DNA from: Flavobacteriales bacterium
Lineage (GTDB): Bacteria; Bacteroidota; Bacteroidia; Flavobacteriales_D; UBA2798
Assembly (NCBI GenBank): GCA_019694795.1
Contig: JAIBBF010000016.1
Location: forward strand, 1-57,946
Reading direction: 5' to 3'
Length of the DNA stretch: 57,946 nt
The position numbers and the translations under genes were made by a program. Below are positions 9,761-19,327 of this stretch, piece after piece. The stretch's first letter is position 1. Every line of letters begins with the position of its first letter. The notes below the pieces were generated by a model that worked only from the letters and a program-made list of their open reading frames with translations, was not told the DNA's origin and did not search any database.

Positions 9761-9809
9761 GTTCTAACACAAAAAAAAATTTCTATCTTTTCCTGCAAAT
9801 TCTAAGCGC

Positions 9810-11285
9810 ATGAAAAGACTTTTACTGTTGATCGCCTGCGGATGGGTTGGAACCCTTCATGCACAGCAGGAGTATTCCTCATTTACGGCAACAGGAAGAG
9901 GTGGAGCCACCACTTTTGTAACCGACTATCAGGCAGTGGGAATTAATCCTGCCAATGTGGGACTCCAAAACCAATATGGCAAAAAAATGGCCATGGGATT
10001 TTCGGAAATGACTTTCTCACTTCACTCCGAAGCTTTAACCAAACAAGATTTACGCGATAACCTGAGTGCATGGATCAGAGGCGACTCTACCAATAATTTT
10101 ACTCAGGCAGAAAAAATCAATGCAGCCAAAAGTTTTACCGATGCCGGTTTTGCGATTAATGCAGACGTTGGAGGTTTCGGTTTCTCTTATTGCGATCCGA
10201 AAATCGGTGGTATTGCATTCCGCATGAGCGACCGTTTTCAGTGGTATTCTAAATTAGGACAACAAGCCAGTGAAATGCTTTTCCTCGGTTTTAATGCTCC
10301 ATATTTCGATAGTCTTCTATACAACAACGGAATCGATACCGTAACCATTGCGAATAATCCGAACATGTCGCAAGACAGTATTGATAATGTGGTGTTAGGA
10401 TTTACCAATGCACCTAAAATGATTTCCCAATTGCTCGACGGAACTGTAATGACGATGTCGTGGACACGCGAATACAATTTATCGTATGGCAGAAAATTAT
10501 TTGGTAACGATAGCACCTTCGCTATTTACGCCGGAGCAGGAATTAAATATTATCAAGGGATGGCTTATCTGGATGTGAATGCAGAAGGAGGTCAACTGAA
10601 TGCCTTTTCTTCCATTTCTCCCGCTTTTAATATCGATTACGGAACTGCAGCATCGAGCAATCCTTCTACGGTTACCCAAACCGGAAAATTTCCTAAGCCG
10701 GTGGGTATGGGATTTGGTTTTGATTTAGGGGTGAACATCCTGATCAAAAACAAAATAAAAATCGGTGCGGCCATTACCAATATTGGTAGCATGACCTGGG
10801 ATGGAAATGTGTACACCATGCGTGATACCTTGATTTATGATACCGATAATCCGGGTGCAAACAATTACAATATTGTGGGTCAACTCAGCGATTTATCCGG
10901 TGATAAAGGATTGTTCGCCTGGCAAGGTGTTGAAAAACGCAAAGTGAATTTACCCACTACAGTTCGTTTTGGTGCAAGTATGAAAATCGGAAAAATTGCA
11001 GAATTAGGTTTTGACTGTATCGTTCCTACCAATACCGAAGCAGGTAGTTTTCAGAAAGCAATTATCGGATTTGGTGGCGACATCACCCCGGTGAAATGGG
11101 TACGCTTATCGGCAGGATTTATGACGGGTGGAAATTATGATTTCTCTGTTCCTCTCGGAATTACGTTCATTGCGCAGGATGGTCGCTGGGAAGGCGGTAT
11201 TGCGAGTCGTGATGTGGTGACCTTCTTTACGCAGAATGGTCCTACCATTTCCTTCTCTGTTGGATTCCTCCGTTTCAGATTCTGA
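9810..11285 (+). CDS. outer-membrane DUF5723-type protein
   Basis: This 491-residue protein has a signal peptide (MKRLLLLIACGWVGTLHAQ) and a sequence of short amphipathic strands rich in Gly and aromatic residues, ending FLRFRF, as in outer-membrane beta-barrels recognised by the BAM machinery. It resembles the DUF5723 family of Bacteroidota, in which the N terminus carries GINPANVGL-type motifs (here AVGINPANVGL). Function is unknown for the family. A near-consensus -7 box TATCTTTT at 9784-9791 suggests its own promoter. The gene after it encodes a small secreted protein and may be co-transcribed, only 42 bases downstream. Confidence 0.7.
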   Translation: MKRLLLLIACGWVGTLHAQQEYSSFTATGRGGATTFVTDYQAVGINPANVGLQNQYGKKMAMGFSEMTFSLHSEALTKQDLRDNLSAWIRGDSTNNFTQAEKINAAKSFTDAGFAINADVGGFGFSYCDPKIGGIAFRMSDRFQWYSKLGQQASEMLFLGFNAPYFDSLLYNNGIDTVTIANNPNMSQDSIDNVVLGFTNAPKMISQLLDGTVMTMSWTREYNLSYGRKLFGNDSTFAIYAGAGIKYYQGMAYLDVNAEGGQLNAFSSISPAFNIDYGTAASSNPSTVTQTGKFPKPVGMGFGFDLGVNILIKNKIKIGAAITNIGSMTWDGNVYTMRDTLIYDTDNPGANNYNIVGQLSDLSGDKGLFAWQGVEKRKVNLPTTVRFGASMKIGKIAELGFDCIVPTNTEAGSFQKAIIGFGGDITPVKWVRLSAGFMTGGNYDFSVPLGITFIAQDGRWEGGIASRDVVTFFTQNGPTISFSVGFLRFRF

Positions 11286-11327
11286 TTTTTTTGGTTCATT
11301 TTTTGCATGATTTTCAAAAACTTCAAT

Positions 11328-11858
11328 ATGAAAAAATCAATACTATTCTTCACTTTGCTTTTGGTATCTGCCTTTGCTCAGGCACAGTTTACCATCGATT
11401 CGCCCGATTTTTCGGCCAAGTTTAAGAGCTTATTCGAATTGGCGAAGAAAAGATGGACTACCGAAAAAACAGGTACCAAAAAGGATATTTCAGAATATGG
11501 TTTTGTGGCGCAGTACAATGCAACAACCACATTTAACCAATCACAGTATTCGCGCATTGTGGTGGATAAAGACGGAATTTTCGGTCACGATACCCGTTTT
11601 AAAATCGGTGCCGACAAAGCGGCTGCAAAGCGTGTTTTATCGGAAATGACGGAAATCATAAAGGCCAATATGCCGGCTAAATTTCTCCTGCGCGACAGCT
11701 GGGATGAGAATTACCTCGATGGTACGGCTTATGTGGTGGAGTACGACTCTGAAATCTTTGCCCAGCAAGCGAAACAGCCTTCTGCGCGCATTGGAATAAG
11801 AGAGGTAAACGGAAGTTTTGTAATTGATCTTACCATCTTTGAACCTATTTTTAAATAA
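11328..11858 (+). CDS. small secreted protein of unknown function
   Basis: From the ATG at 11328 the protein has 176 residues with a clear signal peptide (MKKSILFFTLLLVSAFAQAQ). The mature part is mixed alpha/beta with no cysteine or obvious catalytic motif. An upstream ATG at 11307 would put charged and hydrophobic residues before the signal and is less likely. The gene follows the DUF5723 gene closely and ends just before a strong terminator, so it is probably the last gene of that unit. I do not recognise the family. Confidence 0.65.
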   Translation: MKKSILFFTLLLVSAFAQAQFTIDSPDFSAKFKSLFELAKKRWTTEKTGTKKDISEYGFVAQYNATTTFNQSQYSRIVVDKDGIFGHDTRFKIGADKAAAKRVLSEMTEIIKANMPAKFLLRDSWDENYLDGTAYVVEYDSEIFAQQAKQPSARIGIREVNGSFVIDLTIFEPIFK

Positions 11859-11880
11859 GTAAAAATTACTGTTTTAGAGG

Positions 11881-11910
11881 GGGACAAGCTTGCTTGTCCC
11901 TTTTTATTTT
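11881..11910 (+). terminator. intrinsic terminator before pyrG
   Basis: GGGACAAG and CTTGTCCC form a perfect 8-bp stem with a 4-base loop, followed by TTTTTATTTT. It closes the DUF5723 transcription unit. Confidence 0.9.
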
Positions 11911-11942
11911 TGCTCATTTTACATTTGGTGGTCTTTTTCGGT

Positions 11943-11950
11943 TAACTTTG
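11943..11950 (+). promoter_or_regulatory. -7 element of pyrG promoter
   Basis: TAACTTTG matches TAnnTTTG and lies 25 bases before the pyrG ATG, just after the preceding terminator. A TTTG at 11924-11927 is only 15 bases upstream, shorter than at the other promoters in this window. Confidence 0.5.
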
Positions 11951-11975
11951 AACCCCGTAGTTACACAATAAAATC

Positions 11976-13583
11976 ATGTCGAATCCAGCCAAGTACATTT
12001 TTGTAACCGGGGGCGTTACATCGTCGTTAGGAAAAGGGATCATTTCTGCATCTCTAGCCAAGCTTCTTCAGTCCAGAGGTTACTCCGTTACCATTCAGAA
12101 ACTCGATCCCTACATCAATGTGGATCCGGGAACCTTAAATCCTTATGAGCATGGTGAATGCTTCGTAACCGAAGACGGTGCCGAAACGGATTTGGATTTA
12201 GGTCACTACGAACGTTTTCTCAATGTTCCAACTTCCCAATCGAACAACGTAACTACTGGTCGCATTTACATGAATGTGATCGAGAAGGAGCGCAAAGGGG
12301 AATACCTGGGGAAAACAGTACAGATTATTCCTCATATCACCGATGAGATCAAGAACCGCATCAAAATTCTCGGGAACAAAGGCGATTTTGAATTTGTCAT
12401 CACCGAAATCGGTGGAACGGTAGGCGATATTGAATCCTTACCCTATGTTGAAGCAGTACGTCAGTTAAAATGGGAATTGGGTGGCGATTGTATCGTTATT
12501 CACCTCACGCTAATTCCATATCTGGCCGCATCGGGCGAATTAAAAACAAAGCCTACGCAGCACTCCGTAAAACAATTACTCGAATTGGGAATTCAGCCCG
12601 ATATTTTGGTTTGCAGAACGGAACATCACCTCAACAAAGAAATCAAAGAGAAGATTGCGAAGTTTTGTAATGTGAGTAAGAATGCCGTTATCGAATCGAT
12701 TGATGCTTCTACCATTTATGAAGTTCCATTGTTGATGAAGGATGAAGAACTGGATCAGGTGGTATTGGAAAAATTAAACATGCCACAACGCAGTGAACCG
12801 GATCTTTCGAAATGGAATGAATTTTTATACCGGTTAAAACATCCAACCCGAAAAATTAAAATCGGATTGGTAGGAAAATACATTGAATTAAAAGACAGTT
12901 ATAAATCCATCGTAGAATCGTTTATTCACGCCGGTGCAGCGAATGATTGTAAGGTGGATTTGCAATGGATCAGTTCTGAAACTTTAACGGAAGAAAACCT
13001 TGCCGAAAAACTGGATGGATTAAAAGGAATTCTGGTTGCTCCAGGTTTTGGTTCGCGCGGTATTGAAGGTAAAATTCTTGCGATTCAGTATGCACGCGAA
13101 AACCGTATTCCCTTTTTCGGAATTTGTCTGGGAATGCAATGCGCCGTTATTGAGTATGCACGAAATGTATTGGGATTAAAAGATGCCCATACGATGGAAA
13201 TTGAACCCAATACCAAGCATCCGGTTATTGCATTGATGGAATCGCAAAAGGATATTACTGCTAAAGGAGGAACCATGCGTTTGGGTGCCTATCCTTGTAA
13301 TTTACGGGAGGATTCCAAAGCTTTCCAGGCCTATGGAAAATCGGCCATCTCAGAACGTCACCGTCACCGTTACGAATTCAATAATTTGTATTTAACCCAA
13401 TTGGAAGAAGCAGGATTAAGTCCGGTGGGAATTAATCCCGATAATCAATTGGTAGAGATTGTAGAAATAAAAGATCATCCATGGTTTGTTGGTGTGCAAT
13501 TCCATCCGGAATACAAGAGCACCGTTTCGAACCCGCATCCTTTGTTTGTTTCATTTGTTAAAGCAGCAGGCGCCGCACAATAA
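11976..13583 (+). CDS. pyrG: CTP synthase
   Basis: This enzyme aminates UTP to CTP with glutamine and ATP. The synthetase domain starts [20 protein letters not shown] (the family P-loop region) and includes the [19 protein letters not shown] block. The glutamine amidotransferase domain has the nucleophile in [14 protein letters not shown] and the triad in [10 protein letters not shown]. The length of 535 residues is standard. The stop codon shares one base with the start of the following small gene (TAATG), so that gene and the thioesterase after it are probably in the same operon. Confidence 0.97.
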   Translation: MSNPAKYIFVTGGVTSSLGKGIISASLAKLLQSRGYSVTIQKLDPYINVDPGTLNPYEHGECFVTEDGAETDLDLGHYERFLNVPTSQSNNVTTGRIYMNVIEKERKGEYLGKTVQIIPHITDEIKNRIKILGNKGDFEFVITEIGGTVGDIESLPYVEAVRQLKWELGGDCIVIHLTLIPYLAASGELKTKPTQHSVKQLLELGIQPDILVCRTEHHLNKEIKEKIAKFCNVSKNAVIESIDASTIYEVPLLMKDEELDQVVLEKLNMPQRSEPDLSKWNEFLYRLKHPTRKIKIGLVGKYIELKDSYKSIVESFIHAGAANDCKVDLQWISSETLTEENLAEKLDGLKGILVAPGFGSRGIEGKILAIQYARENRIPFFGICLGMQCAVIEYARNVLGLKDAHTMEIEPNTKHPVIALMESQKDITAKGGTMRLGAYPCNLREDSKAFQAYGKSAISERHRHRYEFNNLYLTQLEEAGLSPVGINPDNQLVEIVEIKDHPWFVGVQFHPEYKSTVSNPHPLFVSFVKAAGAAQ

Positions 13584-13996
13584 TGATCATGAACAATAAT
13601 GAACTTGTAGAAATTGCCACTCTCCAGAAGGAGATTGGGACGTATATCGGCGGACTCGAACCAGAGAGTCTCTTATTCGAATTCAGCACGCGTGATGCGG
13701 GTAAAATTCGTTTGGATTTAATTACCGTAAACCCACGTCACAATCAATCGTTTCTTTTTCAAACCGTAGAAGGTTATGATAAAGCAGACGCATTGAAAAA
13801 AATGCTGGATTACGTAAAAAACTACAAGGAACGCGAAAGCTCATATACCATTCAATGGTCACTAAGAGGCGGAGTTGAATTGCATACTTCTTATTTCCGT
13901 GCCAGAAATGTGTTTGAGGCATTGGATAAACTTACCTATGGACGCGATATTCATTCCATCATTGTTTATAGTGTGGTATTAAACCCCATCAGCTAA
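13583..13996 (+). CDS. conserved small protein of unknown function
   Basis: This soluble protein has 137 residues (135 if it starts at the second ATG, 13589) and no signal peptide or membrane segment. It is predicted to be a compact alpha/beta domain with strands such as SLLFEFS, KIRLDLITV and YTIQWSLRG, and a helix near residues 60-80. It lies between pyrG and a thioesterase gene with overlaps of a few bases, so it is probably co-expressed with CTP synthase. I cannot assign a function. Confidence 0.6.
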   Translation: MIMNNNELVEIATLQKEIGTYIGGLEPESLLFEFSTRDAGKIRLDLITVNPRHNQSFLFQTVEGYDKADALKKMLDYVKNYKERESSYTIQWSLRGGVELHTSYFRARNVFEALDKLTYGRDIHSIIVYSVVLNPIS

Positions 13997-13998
13997 AC

Positions 13999-14406
13999 AT
14001 GGAGCGCATTTCTCATACCTGTAAGATTGAAGTCCGCTTTGTAGATATCGATGTAATGGGACATGTAAACAATGCGGTTTACCTCAATTATTTCGAGCAG
14101 GCAAGGATGCATTTTTTTCGCGCAAAAATTGGAACGGAGTGGGATTGGGTGAATCATGGAATTCTCCTGGCCAGAAATGAAATTGATTATAAAGAGCCCA
14201 CGCTTTTATTCGACGATTTGCATATCGAAACCTGGCTGGGTAAGGTGGGGACAAAAAGTCTTGAAATGGAATACGAAGTATTTGTTCCCGAATCCGGTTC
14301 CCGAAAAATAAAGGCAAAAGGTAAATCTGTATTGGTTTGTTTCGATTACACCCGCAAATGCACCACCGAAGTGCCCGAAGTATGGCGTTCACTTTCTAAT
14401 TCTTAA
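13999..14406 (+). CDS. acyl-CoA thioesterase of the hot-dog fold (4HBT/YbgC type)
   Basis: The 135-residue protein has the typical hot-dog start EVRFVDIDVMGHVNNAVYLNYFEQAR, in which the Asp of the D-x-D-x-x-G-H-V-N motif is the catalytic acid of 4-hydroxybenzoyl-CoA-type thioesterases. A long central helix (YLNYFEQARMHFF) and strands DDLHIETWLGKVG and GKSVLVCFDYT complete the fold. It would hydrolyse an acyl-CoA thioester in the cytoplasm; the substrate cannot be read from the sequence. It is two bases from the preceding gene. Confidence 0.85.
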   Translation: MERISHTCKIEVRFVDIDVMGHVNNAVYLNYFEQARMHFFRAKIGTEWDWVNHGILLARNEIDYKEPTLLFDDLHIETWLGKVGTKSLEMEYEVFVPESGSRKIKAKGKSVLVCFDYTRKCTTEVPEVWRSLSNS

Positions 14407-14418
14407 GCATCAATTCCT

Positions 14419-14426
14419 TACATTTG
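14419..14426 (+). promoter_or_regulatory. -7 element before the WD40-caspase gene
   Basis: TACATTTG fits TAnnTTTG and lies 22 bases before the ATG at 14449, so this large gene probably has its own promoter. Confidence 0.45.
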
Positions 14427-14448
14427 GTTAGAACCCAATGCAAGGATT

Positions 14449-17400
14449 ATGAAGTCAATTTTTTCCGTCTTATTTTTTCTATTCGTAATCAACCTTTATT
14501 CGCAGGAGAATGGCGTTGCCGTTGCGTTGCAAAAAGGACATTCCCGCTATTTTACCTGTTACGATTTTAGCAGCGACGGAAAATTACTTGTTACCGGTAG
14601 TTATGATAATTCCATTATCCTGTGGGATTTTAAAACGGGAAAACAAATTCGAAGTATTTCCCGCCACAGCAATGCTTTGCGAACGGTTGAATTGAGTAAG
14701 GACAATTCCCAAATTCTTACTTCATCGGCCGATGGGAAGTCCAAATTATTTTCCGTTAACGACGGTAAGCTTTTGCAGGAATATGAATTGAAAAAAAACG
14801 ATTTATTCGAAGCCCATTTTTCGCCTTTAAATACCTATGTCTATTTGATCGATAATCGGGATGGCGTTGAGGTTTTTGACCGCCTTTCCGGAAAACATGT
14901 TCGAAGAGTAGAAAAAAGTTATTCTGCCTTCCATCAGGATCGCATCATTTCCGTGAATGATGAATGGATTTTGAGCAGCGCTGATTATCAAAAAGCAGTT
15001 GTATTAAACATATCAAGCGGCGATACGGTTTTAAAAATTCCGTTCGACAAAGCCAATGGAATGAGTTTTTCTCCGGATGGAAAACATATTATTATTTCAT
15101 CGGCTAAATTATTTACAACGGTTTTTGATGCCAATACCGGAAAGAAAAAAATGGATTTAATTGCCGACCCCGAGAAAAATTGTGATGGTTGTAATGATCG
15201 TCACGCCATTTCTCCCAAGGGGAATTTTATCGTTACTAAATCATCACGTACACCGGCGGTTTTGTGGACCATCAACGGAAAGAAAGTACATACGTTTTGT
15301 CCACGTGAGGATAGTCCCGAATTCATCTGTTTTAACGATAATGAGGACCTCATTTTAATTGCATTTGATGATGAAGTAGAGTGCTATAGTTTGAAATCTG
15401 GAAAATTAATTGCCGCCGTTAAAAATCCACATGCAGGTGCCATCGAGTTTCAGTTTCTTCCCTCATCCAATCAGTTTTTATTGCCCGGAGATATGAATGA
15501 AATCCGCGTAATGGATGCTGCCAACGGAAAGGTGATCCGTAAACTGGAGGGCTATTTAAATAAACCGAAAGACGATGGATTGCGTTTCGATTATTCCTAT
15601 TGGCGCGATAAAGCGATATTGAAATTCATCAGCATGAAACGAAGTTTTTCATTGTCGCCCGATGGTGGAAAATTATTGTTGGGGAATGTAGATTCAAGTG
15701 CACTCGTTATTGATTTGCACTCGGGCAGAGTTATGCACCGTTTGCGCGGACACAGTGGTGTGGTGTACGCCTTCGACTGGAGTTCGGATGGGAAAATGAT
15801 TGCAACGGCAGGAGCCGACAGAAATATTTCAATATGGAATGCTGCGGATGGAAAGCTGGTAAAAAAATTGACGGGTCACAGAGAATTGATATTCGATGTT
15901 AAGTTCAGTGCCGACGGTTCACATTTGATCAGCGGTTCATGGGATGGTACATTGCGGAATTGGGATTTAAAAGAAGATGAATTTCGCGTTATCGATCTTG
16001 GCGATGTTTCTCCTTATGCCATTTCCTATTCTCCCAATGAAATATATTTGGTTACGGCAGATTTAGGGAAGGGACTCCATTTCTGGGAGCCGGATGCGGG
16101 ACAAATATTCCGCACGTTGATCGGACATACCGATTTAGTTTCTTCGTTCGATTTCTCTCCGGATGGAACCAAAATGGCGAGTGCTTCATGGGATGGAAAA
16201 GTTAAAATCTGGGATGTGTTATCCGCCATGCAAATTCAACGTTATTCCGATCACCATGCACCGGTATATTCCCTTCGCTGGTCGCACCAGGGTGATTTAA
16301 TTGCCAGTGGAGGAGGGGATAATCGCATTGTTTTATATTCTACTTCAAAAAAGAATGTGCTTCGTATACTCGAGGGACATCAGGCTGCAGTTACCTGTTT
16401 GCGTTTTTCGGAGGATGATCGCTGGTTGTATTCATTAAGTGATGATGGGGTGTTTAAAATCTGGGATTTAAAAAGCGGAAAAGAACTTTATTCGCGTATG
16501 CAGATTTCATTCGAGGAATGGTTAGCGATTAGTCCCACCGGTTTTTTCGATGGCTCACCAAAAGCCTTAAAAATGGTGAATTATGTGGATGGTGTTACCG
16601 TGGTTCCTGTAGGGTCTTTATTTGATAAATACTATACGCCATCGCTTATTGAAAAGATCAATAACGGAGAGCTGAAAAGTTCTACCGGTTCCTTGAAAAA
16701 GGACATGACCGGAAGTGCTTATGTTGAATTTGTTTTCGATGAAAAACAGCGTTCCCTATCCGATAGCGGAGATGTGGTTTTTAAAACCAGCACGGCAAAA
16801 TTTCCGGTGAAAGTGAAAGTAAGTTCCAACGGAAATGCAGCTGAACGGATCCGGATTTATAACAATGGAAAATTGTTGATTGATGATGTTTTAAAAGACA
16901 ATACCGTTTTTCGCGGAGGGGAACAAAATGTGCGTGATTTTGATGTGCCCTTGTTTAGCGGAACCAATGAGATTTCCTGTGTGGTGATCAATGAAAATAA
17001 AACGGAATCTTCTCCTGCGCTTATGCAGGTTCAGTATGATGCCGAAGGTGGAAAAACAGATTTGTTTTTGTTTTGTATCGGAATCAATGAATATAAAAAT
17101 CCACAGTATCACTTAAAATTTGCTGTTAACGACGCACGCTCTTTTTCTGCTGCAGTTCAACACGGAGCCTCCGGATTATTTAATTCCGTAAACGAAGTTT
17201 GGTTGTCGGACAAAGACGCAACGCGCGAAAATATTCTAAAGAAGTTCGAAGAATTAAAAACGAAGATTGGTCCTGAAGATGTCTTTGTTTTTTATTATGC
17301 GGGTCACGGTGTAATGAGTGTGGAATCCGATCCTTCAAAGAGTGATTTTTTTCTCGTCACCACCGATATCACCAATTTCTACGCGGATCCTTCCACATTG

Positions 17401-17829
17401 CAATCGAAAGCGTTTTCAGCTACCGAATTAATGGCATATTCTGTGGCCATTCCAGCACAAAAGCAGTTGTTTATTCTGGATGCATGTCACAGTGGTGGCG
17501 CGCTTAATGCCATGGCTTCACGAGGTGACGGAAGAGAAAAGGCCATTGCTCAATTGGCAAGAAGTACGGGTACATTTTTTCTCACGGCATCTCAGGATGC
17601 TCAGTTTGCCAATGAATCAGGTAATCTTAAACATGGATTATTTACCTATGCATTGCTGGAAATGCTGGAAGGAAAAATTTCCGACAACGATAAAAAGATT
17701 ACAGTTAATGAAATGAAGACCTACGTTGAAGAGCGTGTCCCCGAATTATCGATGGAGTTCAGAGGTTCTGCTCAATATCCGGTAAGCTATAGTTTTGGTC
17801 AGGATTTCCCCGTAATTATTTTGCGCTAA
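14449..17829 (+). CDS. secreted WD40-repeat protein with C-terminal caspase (peptidase C14) domain
   Basis: The 1126-residue protein begins with a signal peptide (MKSIFSVLFFLFVINLYSQ). Residues about 30-690 hold a dozen or more WD40-like repeats (for example GHSGVVYAFDWSSDGK, GSWDGTLRNWD, ASWDGKVKIWD), enough for two beta-propellers. A beta-rich linker follows, then a caspase fold from about 880: FYYAGHG gives the catalytic His953 and LFILDACHSGG gives Cys1013, so the dyad is intact. Bacterial WD40-caspases are proposed to act in regulated proteolysis or cell death; an exported one must act in the periplasm or at the surface. The gene stands alone, and its stop overlaps folP by 14 bases. Confidence 0.88.
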   Translation: MKSIFSVLFFLFVINLYSQENGVAVALQKGHSRYFTCYDFSSDGKLLVTGSYDNSIILWDFKTGKQIRSISRHSNALRTVELSKDNSQILTSSADGKSKLFSVNDGKLLQEYELKKNDLFEAHFSPLNTYVYLIDNRDGVEVFDRLSGKHVRRVEKSYSAFHQDRIISVNDEWILSSADYQKAVVLNISSGDTVLKIPFDKANGMSFSPDGKHIIISSAKLFTTVFDANTGKKKMDLIADPEKNCDGCNDRHAISPKGNFIVTKSSRTPAVLWTINGKKVHTFCPREDSPEFICFNDNEDLILIAFDDEVECYSLKSGKLIAAVKNPHAGAIEFQFLPSSNQFLLPGDMNEIRVMDAANGKVIRKLEGYLNKPKDDGLRFDYSYWRDKAILKFISMKRSFSLSPDGGKLLLGNVDSSALVIDLHSGRVMHRLRGHSGVVYAFDWSSDGKMIATAGADRNISIWNAADGKLVKKLTGHRELIFDVKFSADGSHLISGSWDGTLRNWDLKEDEFRVIDLGDVSPYAISYSPNEIYLVTADLGKGLHFWEPDAGQIFRTLIGHTDLVSSFDFSPDGTKMASASWDGKVKIWDVLSAMQIQRYSDHHAPVYSLRWSHQGDLIASGGGDNRIVLYSTSKKNVLRILEGHQAAVTCLRFSEDDRWLYSLSDDGVFKIWDLKSGKELYSRMQISFEEWLAISPTGFFDGSPKALKMVNYVDGVTVVPVGSLFDKYYTPSLIEKINNGELKSSTGSLKKDMTGSAYVEFVFDEKQRSLSDSGDVVFKTSTAKFPVKVKVSSNGNAAERIRIYNNGKLLIDDVLKDNTVFRGGEQNVRDFDVPLFSGTNEISCVVINENKTESSPALMQVQYDAEGGKTDLFLFCIGINEYKNPQYHLKFAVNDARSFSAAVQHGASGLFNSVNEVWLSDKDATRENILKKFEELKTKIGPEDVFVFYYAGHGVMSVESDPSKSDFFLVTTDITNFYADPSTLQSKAFSATELMAYSVAIPAQKQLFILDACHSGGALNAMASRGDGREKAIAQLARSTGTFFLTASQDAQFANESGNLKHGLFTYALLEMLEGKISDNDKKITVNEMKTYVEERVPELSMEFRGSAQYPVSYSFGQDFPVIILR

Positions 17830-18727
17830 AATGATGGAATAAATCGGCGATTTGCCTTGCTTCTTTCACATCGTGTACGCGTAAAAAACGGGCTTGTTTG
17901 AGCAGCGAAAGCGCATGCAGTGCATCCGTTCCGGGTAAGGCCTCTTCGGCGGAAATTCCCAATGATTTATAAATCATGGATTTTCTTGAAACGCCAATGA
18001 GAATGGGTTTTCCCAGAATGTGCAATTCATTCAATCGCTCCAATAGTTCGAAATTTTGTTCGGCTGTTTTTGCAAAACCAATTCCCGGGTCAATGATAAT
18101 ATCGTGAATTCCCAGGCGATGCAGCTCCTCGATTTTTGAGGAAAAATAGCGGATCAGTTCCCCGACAATGTCATGATAATCCGTCAATCCCTGCATCGTT
18201 TCCGGTGTGCCCCGCATGTGCATGAGGATATAGGGACACTTATGTCTGACCAACACCCCGGCCATCTCCGGGTCCAGTGTTCCTCCGGAAATATCATTGA
18301 TTAAATCAGCTCCAGCATCTAAGCATTTTTCGGCCACCGAAGCGTGAAAGGTGTCGATAGAAACCGGAATATCGGGATTCATTTTCCGTATGATTTCCAG
18401 TGCCGGAAGGAGTCGGTTCAGCTCTTCCTCCTGCGAAACCGGCTTAGCTCCGGGTCGGGATGAAGCCGCTCCGATATCGAGAATATCCACCCCGTTTTCC
18501 AGCATTTGGCGGACCCGCTGTTCCAGTGCTTCTCCCTTAACGCGACTACCGGCATAGAAGGAATCTTCGGTAAGGTTTAGAATTCCCAAGATGAAAGGCC
18601 TGTTCAGGGCTATCAATTCTCCTCTGAGAAATAAGCTTTTTGTAAGGGGAAAAACGTTATCTTTCGGCACCTTTTTGCAGTTTTTTCGCAAGATAAGGTT
18701 TGTGCAAACAAAAACTAAATGAACCAT
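17816..18727 (-). CDS. folP: dihydropteroate synthase
   Basis: This enzyme joins para-aminobenzoate to dihydropterin pyrophosphate in folate synthesis and is the target of sulfonamides. Conserved blocks are present: FILGILNLTEDSFYAGSR (pterin/pyrophosphate loop 1), DIGAASSRPGAKPVS (loop 2), PVSIDTFHA, DLINDISGG, YILMHMRGTPETMQ, DIIIDPGIGFAKTAEQN and LIGVSRKS. From 18727 the protein has 303 residues. About 30 residues precede the conserved core, so the true start may be an internal GTG near 18671. The 5' end overlaps the divergent DUF1599 gene by nine bases, which also argues for a later start. Confidence 0.93.
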   Translation of the reverse strand: MVHLVFVCTNLILRKNCKKVPKDNVFPLTKSLFLRGELIALNRPFILGILNLTEDSFYAGSRVKGEALEQRVRQMLENGVDILDIGAASSRPGAKPVSQEEELNRLLPALEIIRKMNPDIPVSIDTFHASVAEKCLDAGADLINDISGGTLDPEMAGVLVRHKCPYILMHMRGTPETMQGLTDYHDIVGELIRYFSSKIEELHRLGIHDIIIDPGIGFAKTAEQNFELLERLNELHILGKPILIGVSRKSMIYKSLGISAEEALPGTDALHALSLLKQARFLRVHDVKEARQIADLFHHFSAK

Positions 18728-19264
18728 ACATCCTCACAATACGATTCTGCAATTGCCAAGTGCAGGGATATTTTTGTTAAAAAAACGCACGATTACGGCA
18801 GTGCATGGCGAATTTTGCGCACTTCTTCACTTACCGATCAGATCTTCATTAAAGCACAACGCATTCGTACCCTCGAGGAAAAGGGGACGTCCAAAGTGGA
18901 TGAAGGGATTGAACCCGAATTTATCGGAATTATTAATTATTCCATTATGGCTTTGGTCCAATTGGAATTAGGCTCGGAAGCCGAAACAGATATGCCTGCG
19001 GAAAAGGCATTGACCTTATTCAACAAAATGGCAGCCCAGGCTAAATCGCTGATGGAAAATAAAAACCACGATTACGGAGAAGCCTGGAGAAGTATGCGGA
19101 TTTCCTCCTTTACGGATCTCATTTTAATGAAGCTGTTGCGCATCAAACAAATTGAAGATAACAAAGGAAAAACACTCATATCCGAAGGAATAGATGCCAA
19201 CTATTTCGATATGATCAATTATGCTATTTTTGCTCTCATCAAACTGGATGAAGGGGAACGTTAA
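18719..19264 (+). CDS. DUF1599 protein made of two tandem copies
   Basis: The 181-residue soluble protein consists of two homologous halves, about residues 5-85 and 98-178. Each has a helix ending in a K-x-x-D-YG-x-AWR motif (KKTHDYGSAWRILR and KNHDYGEAWRSMR), then SS(L/F)TD, a basic helix and a final INY(S/A)I-A-L helix. This is the layout of DUF1599, a nucleotide-modification-associated family in Bacteroidota. In this phylum it commonly sits divergent from folP, as here. A TATCTTTC box near 18658-18665 could be its promoter. Biochemical role is unknown; a nucleotide or pterin substrate is only inference. Confidence 0.82.
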   Translation: MNHTSSQYDSAIAKCRDIFVKKTHDYGSAWRILRTSSLTDQIFIKAQRIRTLEEKGTSKVDEGIEPEFIGIINYSIMALVQLELGSEAETDMPAEKALTLFNKMAAQAKSLMENKNHDYGEAWRSMRISSFTDLILMKLLRIKQIEDNKGKTLISEGIDANYFDMINYAIFALIKLDEGER

Positions 19265-19327
19265 ATACCTGTTAAAGAAGCGCCCCATGAAAATCGATCG
19301 TCTATTTTCGAAAAAATTGTTCAGCGT

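Noticed and set aside
17816-17829. Overlap of the caspase and folP ends as a possible antisense control
   Set aside because: It is only 14 bases at two convergent stops, the same packing seen at 103-123 and 2137-2155, so no special signal.
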